Counted from the first letter of the stretch, positions 1 to 7,640 are shown. The stretch: DNA of 20,499 nt from UBA6921 sp031363085 (GCA_031363085.1 JANLTU010000165.1:1-20499), one strand, 5' to 3'. The notes: a model not told the origin generated them from the letters alone. Numbers and translations: made by a program.

Positions 1-797
1 AAATAGCCGGACAACGCGAACTCGTAGCCCGCAATCGCCGCCATATACGTATTTATTTCCGGGTTCACGACGGTCTGACCCACCCTCGGCGTGGTTTCGA
101 TACGTACCGATGCCGCTTTCGCAAAGCTTTCCTTCGCGCTCATCACTTCCGCAACTGTCCGGTCGTAATAAAGGTCCAACAAGGTACGTTGCAATTGTTT
201 GTTGGTCGGAGCGTATTTCAAGGCATTGCGTAAGGTCTTCTCGGCTTCCACCAAAATGGCGCGGTCGCCGGCCGTATAGAGGTTGGGCCACGCGGCTGTA
301 GCGGCGTTGATCTGATTGATGACGCCCGCAGGCGTCGAAGCATAGATCAGGTCCTTATAGCGCAGCGCGCCGCTGACCGGGTTATAGAGCAGATCGAGCA
401 CCTGTGTGATGCTGCTCTGCACAAAGCCCGGAAACGGAAGGTCGCGCGCGATGGCTTGACCGAAGGCCGAGCGTTGCAGGTAGACCGCGCCGCTATTAGG
501 GCAATTTACCAATCCCGCGTTGCACACATTGCCGCTAAAAAACGCAGTGGCCAGCGGCACGACACCCGTGCCTGCGGCAGGCAGCGTCGTATACGCAAGG
601 TTTTGGTAATCGCCCAGCACGCTGCGCGTGGCCAGCACGGGACTGGCCGCCAAGGTTTGCAGCGCGGCTTGCGCAAGGCCGCAGGTATGCATGGCGACAA
701 ACAGCACCAACGCCTTGCTTTTCCAACCTGCCGTCATTTTTTGTGCGACACGCGGTACACACGTCAACTGCACTCGATTCGCTGGCATGTTCATCAT
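1..797 (-). CDS. Exported protein of unknown function, 3' end beyond window (partial)
   Basis: An open frame of 265 codons starts at the ATG whose first base is 797 and runs off the left edge without a stop, so the real protein is longer. The N-terminus (MMNMPANRVQLTC...) has a basic stretch and then a hydrophobic segment ending near LAQA (residues about 27-45), which reads as a signal peptide; in-frame ATGs at 794 and 788 are alternative starts. The mature part begins with small residues, has a Cys pair (NVCNAGLVNC), and around residues 185-215 carries a helical stretch (EAEKTLRNALKYAPTNKQLQ) that resembles one TPR-like helix pair. I do not recognise the family. The first ATG shares four bases (ATGA) with the stop of the Calx-beta gene upstream, so the two are probably translationally coupled. 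Export is well supported; function is unknown. Confidence 0.8.
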   Translation of the reverse strand, partial: MMNMPANRVQLTCVPRVAQKMTAGWKSKALVLFVAMHTCGLAQAALQTLAASPVLATRSVLGDYQNLAYTTLPAAGTGVVPLATAFFSGNVCNAGLVNCPNSGAVYLQRSAFGQAIARDLPFPGFVQSSITQVLDLLYNPVSGALRYKDLIYASTPAGVINQINAATAAWPNLYTAGDRAILVEAEKTLRNALKYAPTNKQLQRTLLDLYYDRTVAEVMSAKESFAKAASVRIETTPRVGQTVVNPEINTYMAAIAGYEFALSGY

Positions 798-1714
798 AGT
801 TTTGGCCTCAACGTGGGTTCCCATTGACTCTCGTCCGGTGCTTCGCGCGTGAGAAAAAACGTGCCGTTGATCAAGCGATTCAGGTGTGCGCTGTCTGCGG
901 CTACCGCACTCAAACTCTCCACGAAGGTGCCGCGCACCAAGTTGTCGGTCACGCTTTTTTGCAGCGGGCTGGTGGGCGTTGCAGGGTTATTATCTGCGGA
1001 CAAAGAAAGCTGCCGGGTAAACGGCACATTGAATGCGGTTCCCGCAGCCGATACCGGGATTGCATTGACGGTTGCTTCGAACAGATTAGCGTTGCGCTTC
1101 ACCGTGACGGGCCACTCCCCCAACGGATAGCTGCCGTAACCGTCGCTCGACAAGACCCCGCTGTACCCGGCGGCGGTGCTGATGATTTTCAGCTTAACGT
1201 CGGTCTGCGCGCCCCGGCTTTCCAGCACGCCGGACCACACCAGATCGTTGTCGATAATGCTGAGCGTGAATTGGTGATGCGGCCCGACTTCGTAACCGAG
1301 GCCCGGCTCCAGCGTAATCATCAACAGCTCGATCGGTTCGGACAACACGTTATCGTCGATAATCTCCACCATGAGGTCGGCGAAATTACCGCTCATGGCA
1401 AGCGGCCCCGCAGGCACAATAAAATCGGCGCCGGGCGTCGCGGTCCCCAGTGGTGTAATCCCCGGAGCTGCCGGATTGACTCCGGTGGAAATCGAAAAAT
1501 TAACCTTGGCCGTAAGCGCAGCACTCGCGGTGATGCGCACCGCTGCAGACCCCACACCCTCATCGACAGCCGCGCTGGTCTGTGCAAAGTTAACGACGGG
1601 ATCACCCGGCGCCGCCTGCAACGCGGTACTGCCGAGTAACAGGCCAGTGACCGCCAGCAGGCGACCCGCGCTGTGCTTAGTGCGCCGGATACGTGTTTCG
1701 TTTTTCGAGTGCAT
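794..1714 (-). CDS. Exported Calx-beta domain protein
   Basis: 306 residues. A signal peptide covers about residues 1-35 (RR near the start, hydrophobic core AVTGLLLGSTAL, cleavage near LQA). Residues about 38-157 look like a Calx-beta domain: VVNFAQTSAAVDEGVGSA at the front, a GADF turn, EIIDDNVLSEPIE, and the closing LSIIDND. Calx-beta domains are extracellular beta-sandwiches that often bind calcium; the acidic DDN, EP and DND positions fit this. Residues 158-306 form a second, mostly beta-strand region without an obvious family. A Shine-Dalgarno AAGGAA lies seven bases before the ATG. It follows the 226-residue gene after about 116 bases and overlaps the next gene by four bases, so it sits inside an exported-protein operon. 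Function (adhesion, matrix or surface scaffold) is inference only. Confidence 0.85.
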   Translation of the reverse strand: MHSKNETRIRRTKHSAGRLLAVTGLLLGSTALQAAPGDPVVNFAQTSAAVDEGVGSAAVRITASAALTAKVNFSISTGVNPAAPGITPLGTATPGADFIVPAGPLAMSGNFADLMVEIIDDNVLSEPIELLMITLEPGLGYEVGPHHQFTLSIIDNDLVWSGVLESRGAQTDVKLKIISTAAGYSGVLSSDGYGSYPLGEWPVTVKRNANLFEATVNAIPVSAAGTAFNVPFTRQLSLSADNNPATPTSPLQKSVTDNLVRGTFVESLSAVAADSAHLNRLINGTFFLTREAPDESQWEPTLRPKL

Positions 1715-1830
1715 GTGCTCGTTCCTTGCGTTGCCTTGAACTGGTCGAAATCCAAATCACCCGCAGATTCCAGCAAGCAAAATTCGCTGGCCGGCCCGCC
1801 TTGTGCTCACGCCCGTGTTGCGGCGCGCGC

Positions 1831-2511
1831 TCACTGCAATTTGATTTTGTTATCCGGGTCAAAATCCGGCGCCTGTCGGTAACTCACCACTAAATCGGTC
1901 TCGGTGAGTTGCAGCCACAGCGCCGTTGCTGGTCCGGCCCATTCTGAGTGATAGCCCTTGTTTTTCCCCAGTACGTAAAGATCTTTATCGCCTTGCAGCA
2001 CTTCGTTGTCGCTCATGTAGGGTAGGCCATACTTCGCTACCAACGTCTTTTTCAGTTGCTGATATAAATCCAAGCGCTCGTTGGGAGTTTTGGCTTTCGT
2101 GTCGATCAGTCGGCGCACCTCTTTGAGCTTTTCCTTGTCTCCATCGAACACCATGAGCTCTCGGAACGCGAAGTTGGTGAACTTTCCATTGCGTGTTTCT
2201 GCCGCCCACACACCCTGCTTTTTGTCCTGCAATGCGAGCTTCGCTTTGAGGTCTTTTTCCACCTGCTGGCGGGTCATACCCCACTCGGCGCCTTGAATTC
2301 CCCAGTATTCAAGCTTAGGCAGAGGTTGAGCGGCGTTCGACTCTCTTATGCGCCCAACAAGATACTCCCTGTACTGATGCTCTTCATCGCCACTTGAACC
2401 CGCCGCTTGCATATGGGAGTTAGCACTCCTCGCCGACTCCACACCGTCCGATACCTCCGCATGCGCACCGAAGACAAGCAGCGTTAAGAAAATTAGCATT
2501 AACCGTTTCAT
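1831..2511 (-). CDS. Periplasmic/secreted protein of unknown function
   Basis: 226 residues with a short classical signal peptide (MKRLMLIFLTLLVFGAHA, cut near residue 18). The mature protein is highly charged and mainly helical, with a WGIQGAEWGMTRQQVEKDL segment around residue 90; a 'WGM + helix' opening of this kind is common in small periplasmic domains of unknown function. No catalytic motif and no cysteine is apparent. The Shine-Dalgarno GAGG overlaps the stop codon of the gene upstream (tail-collar-like protein), leaving only seven bases between the two frames, so they are co-transcribed and probably coupled. I do not recognise the family, and nothing in the sequence shows its role. 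Confidence 0.8.
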   Translation of the reverse strand: MKRLMLIFLTLLVFGAHAEVSDGVESARSANSHMQAAGSSGDEEHQYREYLVGRIRESNAAQPLPKLEYWGIQGAEWGMTRQQVEKDLKAKLALQDKKQGVWAAETRNGKFTNFAFRELMVFDGDKEKLKEVRRLIDTKAKTPNERLDLYQQLKKTLVAKYGLPYMSDNEVLQGDKDLYVLGKNKGYHSEWAGPATALWLQLTETDLVVSYRQAPDFDPDNKIKLQ

Positions 2512-2518
2512 TGCAGCC

Positions 2519-3409
2519 TCACTTGATGCGCACGATGTAGTAAACGGAGTAGTAGCTGGGCAAAGATGAACTAGAATTCGTATTACCGCTCCATGAAACC
2601 AAACCGTTTACATGGCCGTGACTCGTCTTAGGATCTGCCTCGTTTAAATCTATTCCAAGGGAATAAATATTGGGAGAAAAAGCGTTAGCACGGCTTGCTG
2701 TACTCCGCGAATTCGTGTACCCATTTATCGACTTACTTGGAATCCAAACATTGCTGGAATACATAGACAAATAGTGATTATGCAAATCACTACCTCCGGA
2801 GAATCCCGGTGTCCCGCCGCGCAAAAATTTCCCGTTTAGATTCGGTAGATACGTATTGTTGAGCGGCGACTCCGCATCCGATACCAGCGAACCATCCGCC
2901 ACTTTCCAATTTGCCGATAAGCTCGCCACGCTGCCCGCATACGGCACGATGCCACCGACGGGAACTTCACCGGGCGTATAAGCCGCACTCATCGCATAAG
3001 GCGCACTCAAGATTTGTTGGCGCGGCAAAATCGGTGCGCCGCCGTTGACGGTAATTTCGAGATAGCGCTCCGCTTGGTTCGGGCCGAATGCGCTATCCAG
3101 ACTTCTTGACGCCGTATCGACCGGCCCCAGAATCACGTTGAAATAGCCTTTGACCACCGGTACCAGCGCACCATGGCCCGCCCCGGCCGCACCATCAAAC
3201 ACTTGCGGCCCCCACACTGCGGCCGTTGCGGTCGGCGAATCAAATATAGTGAACGACAGCGTGTATTCACCGATGGCCAGCGGATTTCCGCTTGCGTCCG
3301 ACAACGAGCCCTGATAATTGATCAACTTCGGCACCGCACCCGCGCTCAGCGTCTGCGTGATCAGGCTCAAAACAAGACCGATGGTGGCGGTCAGCAACCT
3401 TGCGTTCAT
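2519..3409 (-). CDS. Exported tail-collar-like protein
   Basis: 296 residues. Signal peptide about 1-24 (LVLSLITQTLSAGA). Residues 27-145 have the layout seen in many exported bacterial proteins with a 'YQG-L-D-G-PL' start: LINYQGSLSDASGNPLAIG, the strand YTLSFTIFDS, then LPRQQILSAPYAMSAAY. Residues 150-200 (VGGIVPYAG, NWKVADGS, YLPNLNGKFLRG) match the phage tail-collar pattern, and the C-terminus YYSVYYIVRIK is the typical last strand of collar/fibre domains. Two HxH motifs occur (HNH at 210-212, HGH at 264-266). GGAG eight bases before the ATG acts as ribosome site. No other phage gene lies nearby, so this is read as a host surface or secreted protein that re-uses a fibre fold, not a prophage remnant. 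Role unknown. Confidence 0.8.
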   Translation of the reverse strand: MNARLLTATIGLVLSLITQTLSAGAVPKLINYQGSLSDASGNPLAIGEYTLSFTIFDSPTATAAVWGPQVFDGAAGAGHGALVPVVKGYFNVILGPVDTASRSLDSAFGPNQAERYLEITVNGGAPILPRQQILSAPYAMSAAYTPGEVPVGGIVPYAGSVASLSANWKVADGSLVSDAESPLNNTYLPNLNGKFLRGGTPGFSGGSDLHNHYLSMYSSNVWIPSKSINGYTNSRSTASRANAFSPNIYSLGIDLNEADPKTSHGHVNGLVSWSGNTNSSSSLPSYYSVYYIVRIK

Positions 3410-3549
3410 TTTCTTTTCTCCAAATCACAATTGAGTCAAGGGCGCCAACGGCCCCTCCCGCCCGACCATCCGTTGTAACGTCGTGCTTGACTCGCAACCA
3501 CAAACGTTCACGGAAGACGCTGTGATTGTTGGTGGAGTGGCTGCGTGTG

Positions 3550-3573
3550 GCAACCCCCGAATCCGGGGGTTGC
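3550..3573. other. Perfect hairpin between the LuxR-type gene and the exported-protein operon
   Basis: Nine-base arms GCAACCCCC (3550-3558) and GGGGGTTGC (3565-3573) pair perfectly around a six-base loop. It starts 22 bases past the stop codon of the LuxR-type regulator, read on the minus strand. No T-run follows on either strand, so it is not a standard intrinsic terminator; it may cap the regulator transcript, assist factor-dependent termination, or bind a protein. The remainder of 3410-3595 shows no gene and no convincing promoter hexamers. Confidence 0.5.
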
Positions 3574-3595
3574 TGGACGCTTGACTGGAGAAACT

Positions 3596-4753
3596 TCAGA
3601 TCAGGATGTGCACCACCAAGGCGTATCGATTCGACACTCCAAGCTGGTGGCACAACTTGCGCACATGATCGATGGCGGTGTGGGCGCTGATATTCAGTTG
3701 CTTGCCGATGAGCGGGAACGACTCGCCGCGCACCAGTGCGAGCACAATTTCCGTCTGCCTGGGCGTGAGCGACAGTTGTCGACATTTACGGAAAATGCGC
3801 AACGACAGCGGTTCTTGCCGGGTGACGGTGACGGCGATGGAGCGCAACGCCGGGTCGGATGTCACCCCCAGCACGCGTGCGTGAAACAGAAAATCTCCCC
3901 ATGCATTTCGATAACAGCAAACCGCCTCGGTAGGTTTGCGGCTATTGAGAATTTCCGCGCAGTGTTGTTTTAGCTCCGCTGGCAATTCGTGCTTCTGTGT
4001 CATGAGATGCGATTCCAGGACCATCGACAGAATTTTTTTCGCATGGACACAGGCGTCCTGAACTTGCCCATGAATATTCACCATGAACACGCCCGATTCC
4101 GAGGACGGCGTGCGGATGGTTACCACTGCCTCGTCAACACCGCAACTCAAAGCCTGCGTAAGCACCGACGCTAACTTCACTAACGACGCTTGTTCGGCGC
4201 GGGAAAACAGCGGTGCGAACACGCCACGGCACACGCATAGATAGCCCTTCGGCACTGCGAGCGTACCAAGCCTGGCCGCCAACACCGCTGTGACGGCTGG
4301 ACGATATACGGATTGCGGCCCTTCCAGGCCCAACTGCTGCGGCGGTATCAAATGACATGAGCGACGCTGCGCAGCGCCGGAAAAGTGCTCGCGAAGCACA
4401 CGCCAAGCCATAGCCGCCTCTGCAGTATTGGCTTCAAGTGTGATTGCAAGTGGCGACTCTCGACAGAACATCAAGGCTGCCGGAGGCGTATCGCACCAAA
4501 CAACGAACGCGCAGGATGCAGGGATCAGTTCGCGAACATAAGGGAGAACTGCGGGGAGAAACTGTCGTATCGGCAAACCCAACCGGCGCAGCAATTGAAT
4601 GCGTTCAAGCTCGCGACGGTCGCAGCCGCTGTGCGTCGACAGAGCGGCATTTTGCCGCGTGTTCCAAGCGGCGGGCACGGCATTGGTAATACTGGCCGTG
4701 CGGTTCGCGGCGTTTTTCGGCGCCAACACGCCGATGTTGTCCTTGTGTGACAT
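3596..4753 (-). CDS. LuxR-family transcriptional regulator with unknown sensor domain
   Basis: 385 residues from the chosen ATG. A GTG start at 4789 would add 12 residues, but a strong GGAGG lies just upstream of the ATG at 4753 and decides the start. Residues 327-385 form a LuxR/FixJ-type helix-turn-helix: LSLTPRQTEIVLALVRGES, then IGKQLNISAHTAIDHVRKL with the recognition helix, and LGVSNRYALV. The first 320 residues show no receiver, PAS, autoinducer-binding or MalT-type ATPase motif; they are helical with several cysteines and may be a GAF-like or novel sensor. It acts in the cytoplasm as a DNA-binding regulator. It is followed by the exported-protein genes on the same strand, and an 11-base sequence at its start is repeated upstream, so local or self regulation is possible but unproven. 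Confidence 0.85.
   Translation of the reverse strand: MSHKDNIGVLAPKNAANRTASITNAVPAAWNTRQNAALSTHSGCDRRELERIQLLRRLGLPIRQFLPAVLPYVRELIPASCAFVVWCDTPPAALMFCRESPLAITLEANTAEAAMAWRVLREHFSGAAQRRSCHLIPPQQLGLEGPQSVYRPAVTAVLAARLGTLAVPKGYLCVCRGVFAPLFSRAEQASLVKLASVLTQALSCGVDEAVVTIRTPSSESGVFMVNIHGQVQDACVHAKKILSMVLESHLMTQKHELPAELKQHCAEILNSRKPTEAVCCYRNAWGDFLFHARVLGVTSDPALRSIAVTVTRQEPLSLRIFRKCRQLSLTPRQTEIVLALVRGESFPLIGKQLNISAHTAIDHVRKLCHQLGVSNRYALVVHILI
4742..4752. repeat. Copy 1 of an 11-bp direct repeat, at the LuxR-type start codon
   Basis: CTTGTGTGACA (plus strand) occurs here, covering codons 2-4 and the last two bases of the start codon of the LuxR-type gene, and again at 4833-4843 in the upstream region, 91 bases apart. 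A possible operator pair or chance. Confidence 0.45.
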
Positions 4754-5105
4754 ATCCCCCCTCCATGGAAAAATATCCGGTACCGCCACTACGTCATCTT
4801 ATCGGTTGCAGTCCGCACAGTATTCTATTGCGCTTGTGTGACAAATCGACGACGACGCAGATCAAAGGCTTTTCATTCGCACGGTCGAAAAATACGACGC
4901 GGTGCGCAATCGTATGAAACTCAAGGATAGTTGTGAATCGACCAGCGTCAAGCCGAAGATCGCATCAAGAAAAAACAAGCCACGCGCCGTTGCAATACCG
5001 CTAAGAGTCGTCTCGCGATGTTTGAAGACGGCGGACATATTCAAGTACCCGGCCGCAAGCGGCGGGAAATTCGACCCGGAGAGATTAATCGCGCAGCCCG
5101 GTAAA
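4754..5105. other. Gene-free stretch between the GGDEF-like and LuxR-type genes
   Basis: About 350 bases without a supportable gene. Frames on both strands here lack ribosome sites and family resemblance. It holds the second copy of the 11-bp repeat and presumably the promoter of the LuxR-type gene. A small GC palindrome near 5051-5065 (about GCCGC/GCGGC) lies past the stop of the GGDEF-like gene but has no T-run. Confidence 0.5.
4833..4843. repeat. Copy 2 of the 11-bp direct repeat, upstream of the LuxR-type gene
   Basis: Identical CTTGTGTGACA, 80 bases ahead of the LuxR-type start codon, where a promoter would be expected. The TGTGA core resembles a CRP half-site, but the matching TCACA at the right spacing is absent, so a CRP site is not supported. 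Confidence 0.4.
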
Positions 5106-5921
5106 TTACCGCGCGACGGCGCTGTAACCGCGCTGTAATAGTTGTTGCGCGTCATCGCCTTTTTGCCAGCTCGCCACGCCAAAGCGTGCGTCGATGGCGT
5201 AGCCGCTTTCGGGTGCGCCGACAATCGCCAAGCTGCCCAAGTGGGCGCGCACTTTGTCGATGAGTTTTTGCGCGGCGTCGGTCGAGGTCTCCGGCAACAC
5301 CATCACAAACTCGTTGCTCGACGAGCGGCTGATGATGTCCGCCCAGCGCAATTGATCCTTGAGCAAATGCCCCACCGCCAGCAACACCTGCTGCACATCC
5401 GGGCCGTGCGGCCGGTTGTTGTAGTCCGCAAGACCCGCCACCGCCATCACCACCACCGACAGCGGATTATTATAGCGGCGGCTGCGCGACACCAGCGGTT
5501 CGAGGTTTTGCATCAGGGCGCGCGGCGTGAACAACCCGGTGTTGGGGTCTAATGTTGCCAATTCCTGGAGTTGATGCGCGATGCGCTCCTGTTGCGCCTG
5601 CACCCGCCGCAGCTCGGTGATGTCGCTGAAGTATTTTGCCTCGCCTTTCTCCACCGCCTGATCGCGGCATTGCAGCCAACGCTCGGTGCGTTCGCCGGCT
5701 GCCGCGACGTAATACACACCTTCTTGCCCGACCACGCGCTGCAATACGCTGCCGGCGATCTGGCTGAAACTTTTTTCTGCAAGCTCGCTGGCCGGCATAC
5801 CAAAAAAAGCTTGGCAGGCAAGGTTCGCCCAGATGATTTGACGCTCTTGATTCAACAGCAACACACCCACAGGCGCAGCTTCCAGCATTTGCGTCGCCTG
5901 GTTAAGATTCATCGGCTGCAT
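5106..5921 (-). CDS. PAS protein with degenerate GGDEF domain
   Basis: 271 residues, probably cytosolic (no signal or membrane segment). Residues 8-103 form a PAS domain (APVGVLLLNQERQIIWANLA, closing YFSDITELRR), joined by a short coiled coil (104-121) to a GGDEF-type domain (125-271; LATLDPNTGLFTPRALM). The signature is SSNEF (201-205) instead of GGDEF, and the metal-binding aspartates of the first strand are missing (VVVMAVAG instead of a D-x-D pattern), so diguanylate cyclase activity is very unlikely. The RxxD inhibitory-site pattern is kept (RWAD 192-195, exactly five residues before SSNEF), which would allow a c-di-GMP receptor or partner role. The ribosome site GGGAG precedes the ATG by about seven bases; an in-frame ATG three codons later is also possible. 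It is a lone gene between two operons. Confidence 0.88.
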   Translation of the reverse strand: MQPMNLNQATQMLEAAPVGVLLLNQERQIIWANLACQAFFGMPASELAEKSFSQIAGSVLQRVVGQEGVYYVAAAGERTERWLQCRDQAVEKGEAKYFSDITELRRVQAQQERIAHQLQELATLDPNTGLFTPRALMQNLEPLVSRSRRYNNPLSVVVMAVAGLADYNNRPHGPDVQQVLLAVGHLLKDQLRWADIISRSSSNEFVMVLPETSTDAAQKLIDKVRAHLGSLAIVGAPESGYAIDARFGVASWQKGDDAQQLLQRGYSAVAR

Positions 5922-6116
5922 GGTTACTCTCCCGGTTTAAAGTCCTGCGTGGAAGTCCGCGCTCAACATCGCACAAAATTCAGACAGCCATGTATCGGCA
6001 CGCAAGGCCGCGAGGCTTAGAGCCCGTTCAAGACGATACGCATCGAACGCAGGGAGCAACACTATCGCGACAACCTCCGACACAGAAAACTATTTGCCAC
6101 CATGAAGCGCTTAACA

Positions 6117-7223
6117 CTATGGGGAATTCTCGCCAGGGCCGCCGGGAATACTGCTCTCACCCGCTGAATTTTCACTCCGGCTATTGGATGGCGCAGTGAC
6201 AGGGACTGCAAGCGCCAACTTCTTGAGGAAGGCGCGCTCCGCTTTATCAGCACCATTGCTGGTGATCAGCAAGACGTGCATCTTATCCACAGAATACCAA
6301 GCCAGTTCGTGGATGGCGCGGCCGCTGGGAGCTTTTTTGGTGAGTAATACCGCCGGGTAGCCATTGATATTTTCGTTGATCATCTCCTTCTGCACCACGG
6401 TGCCTCCGCCATCGGTCACAAAAGCCCACTCTCTGAGCATGACAAGCGCGCGATTAGCCATGAAAACTCTCGTCACCGAGCTCCACGGGCCTTCTTTCGA
6501 AGGTCCTTCGGGTATGCCTCCGGCTAGTTTGAAAGCTGAAAAATCCGTGGCTTGGATGTCAGCCAATTTAAATTTTAGATTCGCTTCGACTTGATCGATA
6601 GGCAACAGATAGTTGTGGTAGTGGTCCAGAAACATCAGGTCTTCATCGCTGACCGCCAGATAGCCTTTTTTCGACAATTGGTTCAACTGGTCAATAGCAA
6701 CTTTTCGAATTTCATAGGGAAGCTTGTCGATGGAACCGATCCGAATTGCACCACGCTGAATATGATCAATAATATTTGCAGCGCTTTTGTCCTTGGTGGC
6801 ATCTGAAGAATTTTTATCCTTAGCGGCGTCTCTCTCATTCGATGAGTCTTCACCCGGCGCCTGTAATTCTTCTTGCAGAAAATTCGGCGGAATCTGGTTC
6901 ATGCCCATAACTGATGACTCGCTCGCTTCTGGAGCTGCCCTAAACGCGCCTGCATTGTGTAAAGCGCGGCGCTGGCCGGCACCCACTACCTTGCTGGCAG
7001 ATATCGATGGCTCTGACTGCTTTTTTTGCATGGCAGTTTGGCTCGACAATTCCGCGCCATCGGCTTGTGCCAACTTCGCAGCATCGCTCGATACAAGCGG
7101 TGCCGCAGAGCTTGATGTTAATGAGCCGTGACTACTTCTGCCAAAAAAAACGCCACCTGCAAAACTACCACCCAAAAAAATAATGAGCAGACTCCACAGC
7201 ACGCTGGGCTGCAACGATTTCAT
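6117..7223 (-). CDS. Membrane-anchored protein of unknown function
   Basis: 368 residues. An uncleaved-looking N-terminal membrane segment (LWSLLIIFLGGSFAGGVFFG, residues 9-28) is followed by about 120 residues rich in Ser, Ala, Gln and charged residues (a flexible linker), then a folded region of about 150-345. That region has a helix bundle (IQRGAIRIGSIDKLPYEIRK, VAIDQLNQLSKKGYL) and a mixed alpha/beta part (WAFVTDGGGTVVQKEMINEN, YPAVLLTKKAP, HVLLITSNG). The tail is again Ser/Gly/Pro-rich. It should sit in the inner membrane with the domain outside the cytoplasm. It starts six bases after the stop of the Trp-rich secreted protein, with no clear ribosome site, which suggests coupled translation. 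I do not recognise the family. Confidence 0.78.
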   Translation of the reverse strand: MKSLQPSVLWSLLIIFLGGSFAGGVFFGRSSHGSLTSSSAAPLVSSDAAKLAQADGAELSSQTAMQKKQSEPSISASKVVGAGQRRALHNAGAFRAAPEASESSVMGMNQIPPNFLQEELQAPGEDSSNERDAAKDKNSSDATKDKSAANIIDHIQRGAIRIGSIDKLPYEIRKVAIDQLNQLSKKGYLAVSDEDLMFLDHYHNYLLPIDQVEANLKFKLADIQATDFSAFKLAGGIPEGPSKEGPWSSVTRVFMANRALVMLREWAFVTDGGGTVVQKEMINENINGYPAVLLTKKAPSGRAIHELAWYSVDKMHVLLITSNGADKAERAFLKKLALAVPVTAPSNSRSENSAGESSIPGGPGENSP

Positions 7224-7229
7224 GCAAAA

Positions 7230-7616
7230 TTACAAACCCCATTGACCCAGATTGCAGTCAGTGGCGGTGGAGATTCCCATAAGCGCAATACCTGTGGATG
7301 CGCTCCAACGCCAATGATGTCCAGCAACGGAACCGTACCAAAATTCATTCCCCAGATGCCCCGCATAAGAGCGCCACGTATGACTCCAACCACTATTGGG
7401 AGTATGAAGCAAGGCGCCATTTCGGAAGTGATCCGATCCAGTCCAATACCAGTCTTTGCTGAACGTCCAGTCAACAGTAACACTCTCCTGCGCGCCGGCA
7501 GGCAGGCACGAACGGCTGACGATACCCACCGCCTGCACAGACTGCACTGCACCTAATAGTGCTACGACAAAGACCATAAAACTAGAAAGCTTTCGAAACG
7601 AGTTGGGAACCAGCAT
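7230..7616 (-). CDS. Small Trp-rich secreted protein
   Basis: 128 residues with a clear signal peptide (SSFMVFVVALLGAVQSVQA, cut near residue 29). The mature chain of about 99 residues has nine tryptophans and many His and Gly (DWTFSKDWYW, GWSHTWRSYAGHLGN, EFWYGSVAGHHWRW). Two cysteines (about 37 and 121) bracket it and may form a disulfide. GAGGAG lies seven bases ahead of the ATG. It is 24 bases behind the exporter gene and six ahead of the anchored protein, so it belongs to a three-gene operon. No family is recognised; the composition suggests a carbohydrate- or membrane-surface-binding module, which is inference only. Confidence 0.75.
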   Translation of the reverse strand: MLVPNSFRKLSSFMVFVVALLGAVQSVQAVGIVSRSCLPAGAQESVTVDWTFSKDWYWTGSDHFRNGALLHTPNSGWSHTWRSYAGHLGNEFWYGSVAGHHWRWSASTGIALMGISTATDCNLGQWGL

Positions 7617-7640
7617 GTCAACACTCCTCTACGGTAAGGA

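Noticed and set aside
824..1639. 271-codon frame on the plus strand opposite the Calx-beta gene
   Set aside because: Shadow of the real minus-strand gene; no ribosome site or recognisable domain, and the opposite strand has a signal peptide and a clear domain.
2519..3409. Prophage remnant because of tail-collar similarity
   Set aside because: A signal peptide is present and no capsid, portal, integrase or lysis gene is near.
3550..3573. Rho-independent terminator
   Set aside because: Perfect stem but no T-run on either strand.
4833..4843. CRP-binding site
   Set aside because: Only one TGTGA half-site; the TCACA partner is missing at the required spacing.
4862..5224. 120-codon minus-strand frame between the GGDEF-like and LuxR-type genes
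   Set aside because: Overlaps the GGDEF gene's end in a different frame and no feature of a real gene is visible.
5106..5921. Active diguanylate cyclase
   Set aside because: The signature is SSNEF and the metal-binding aspartates are lost.
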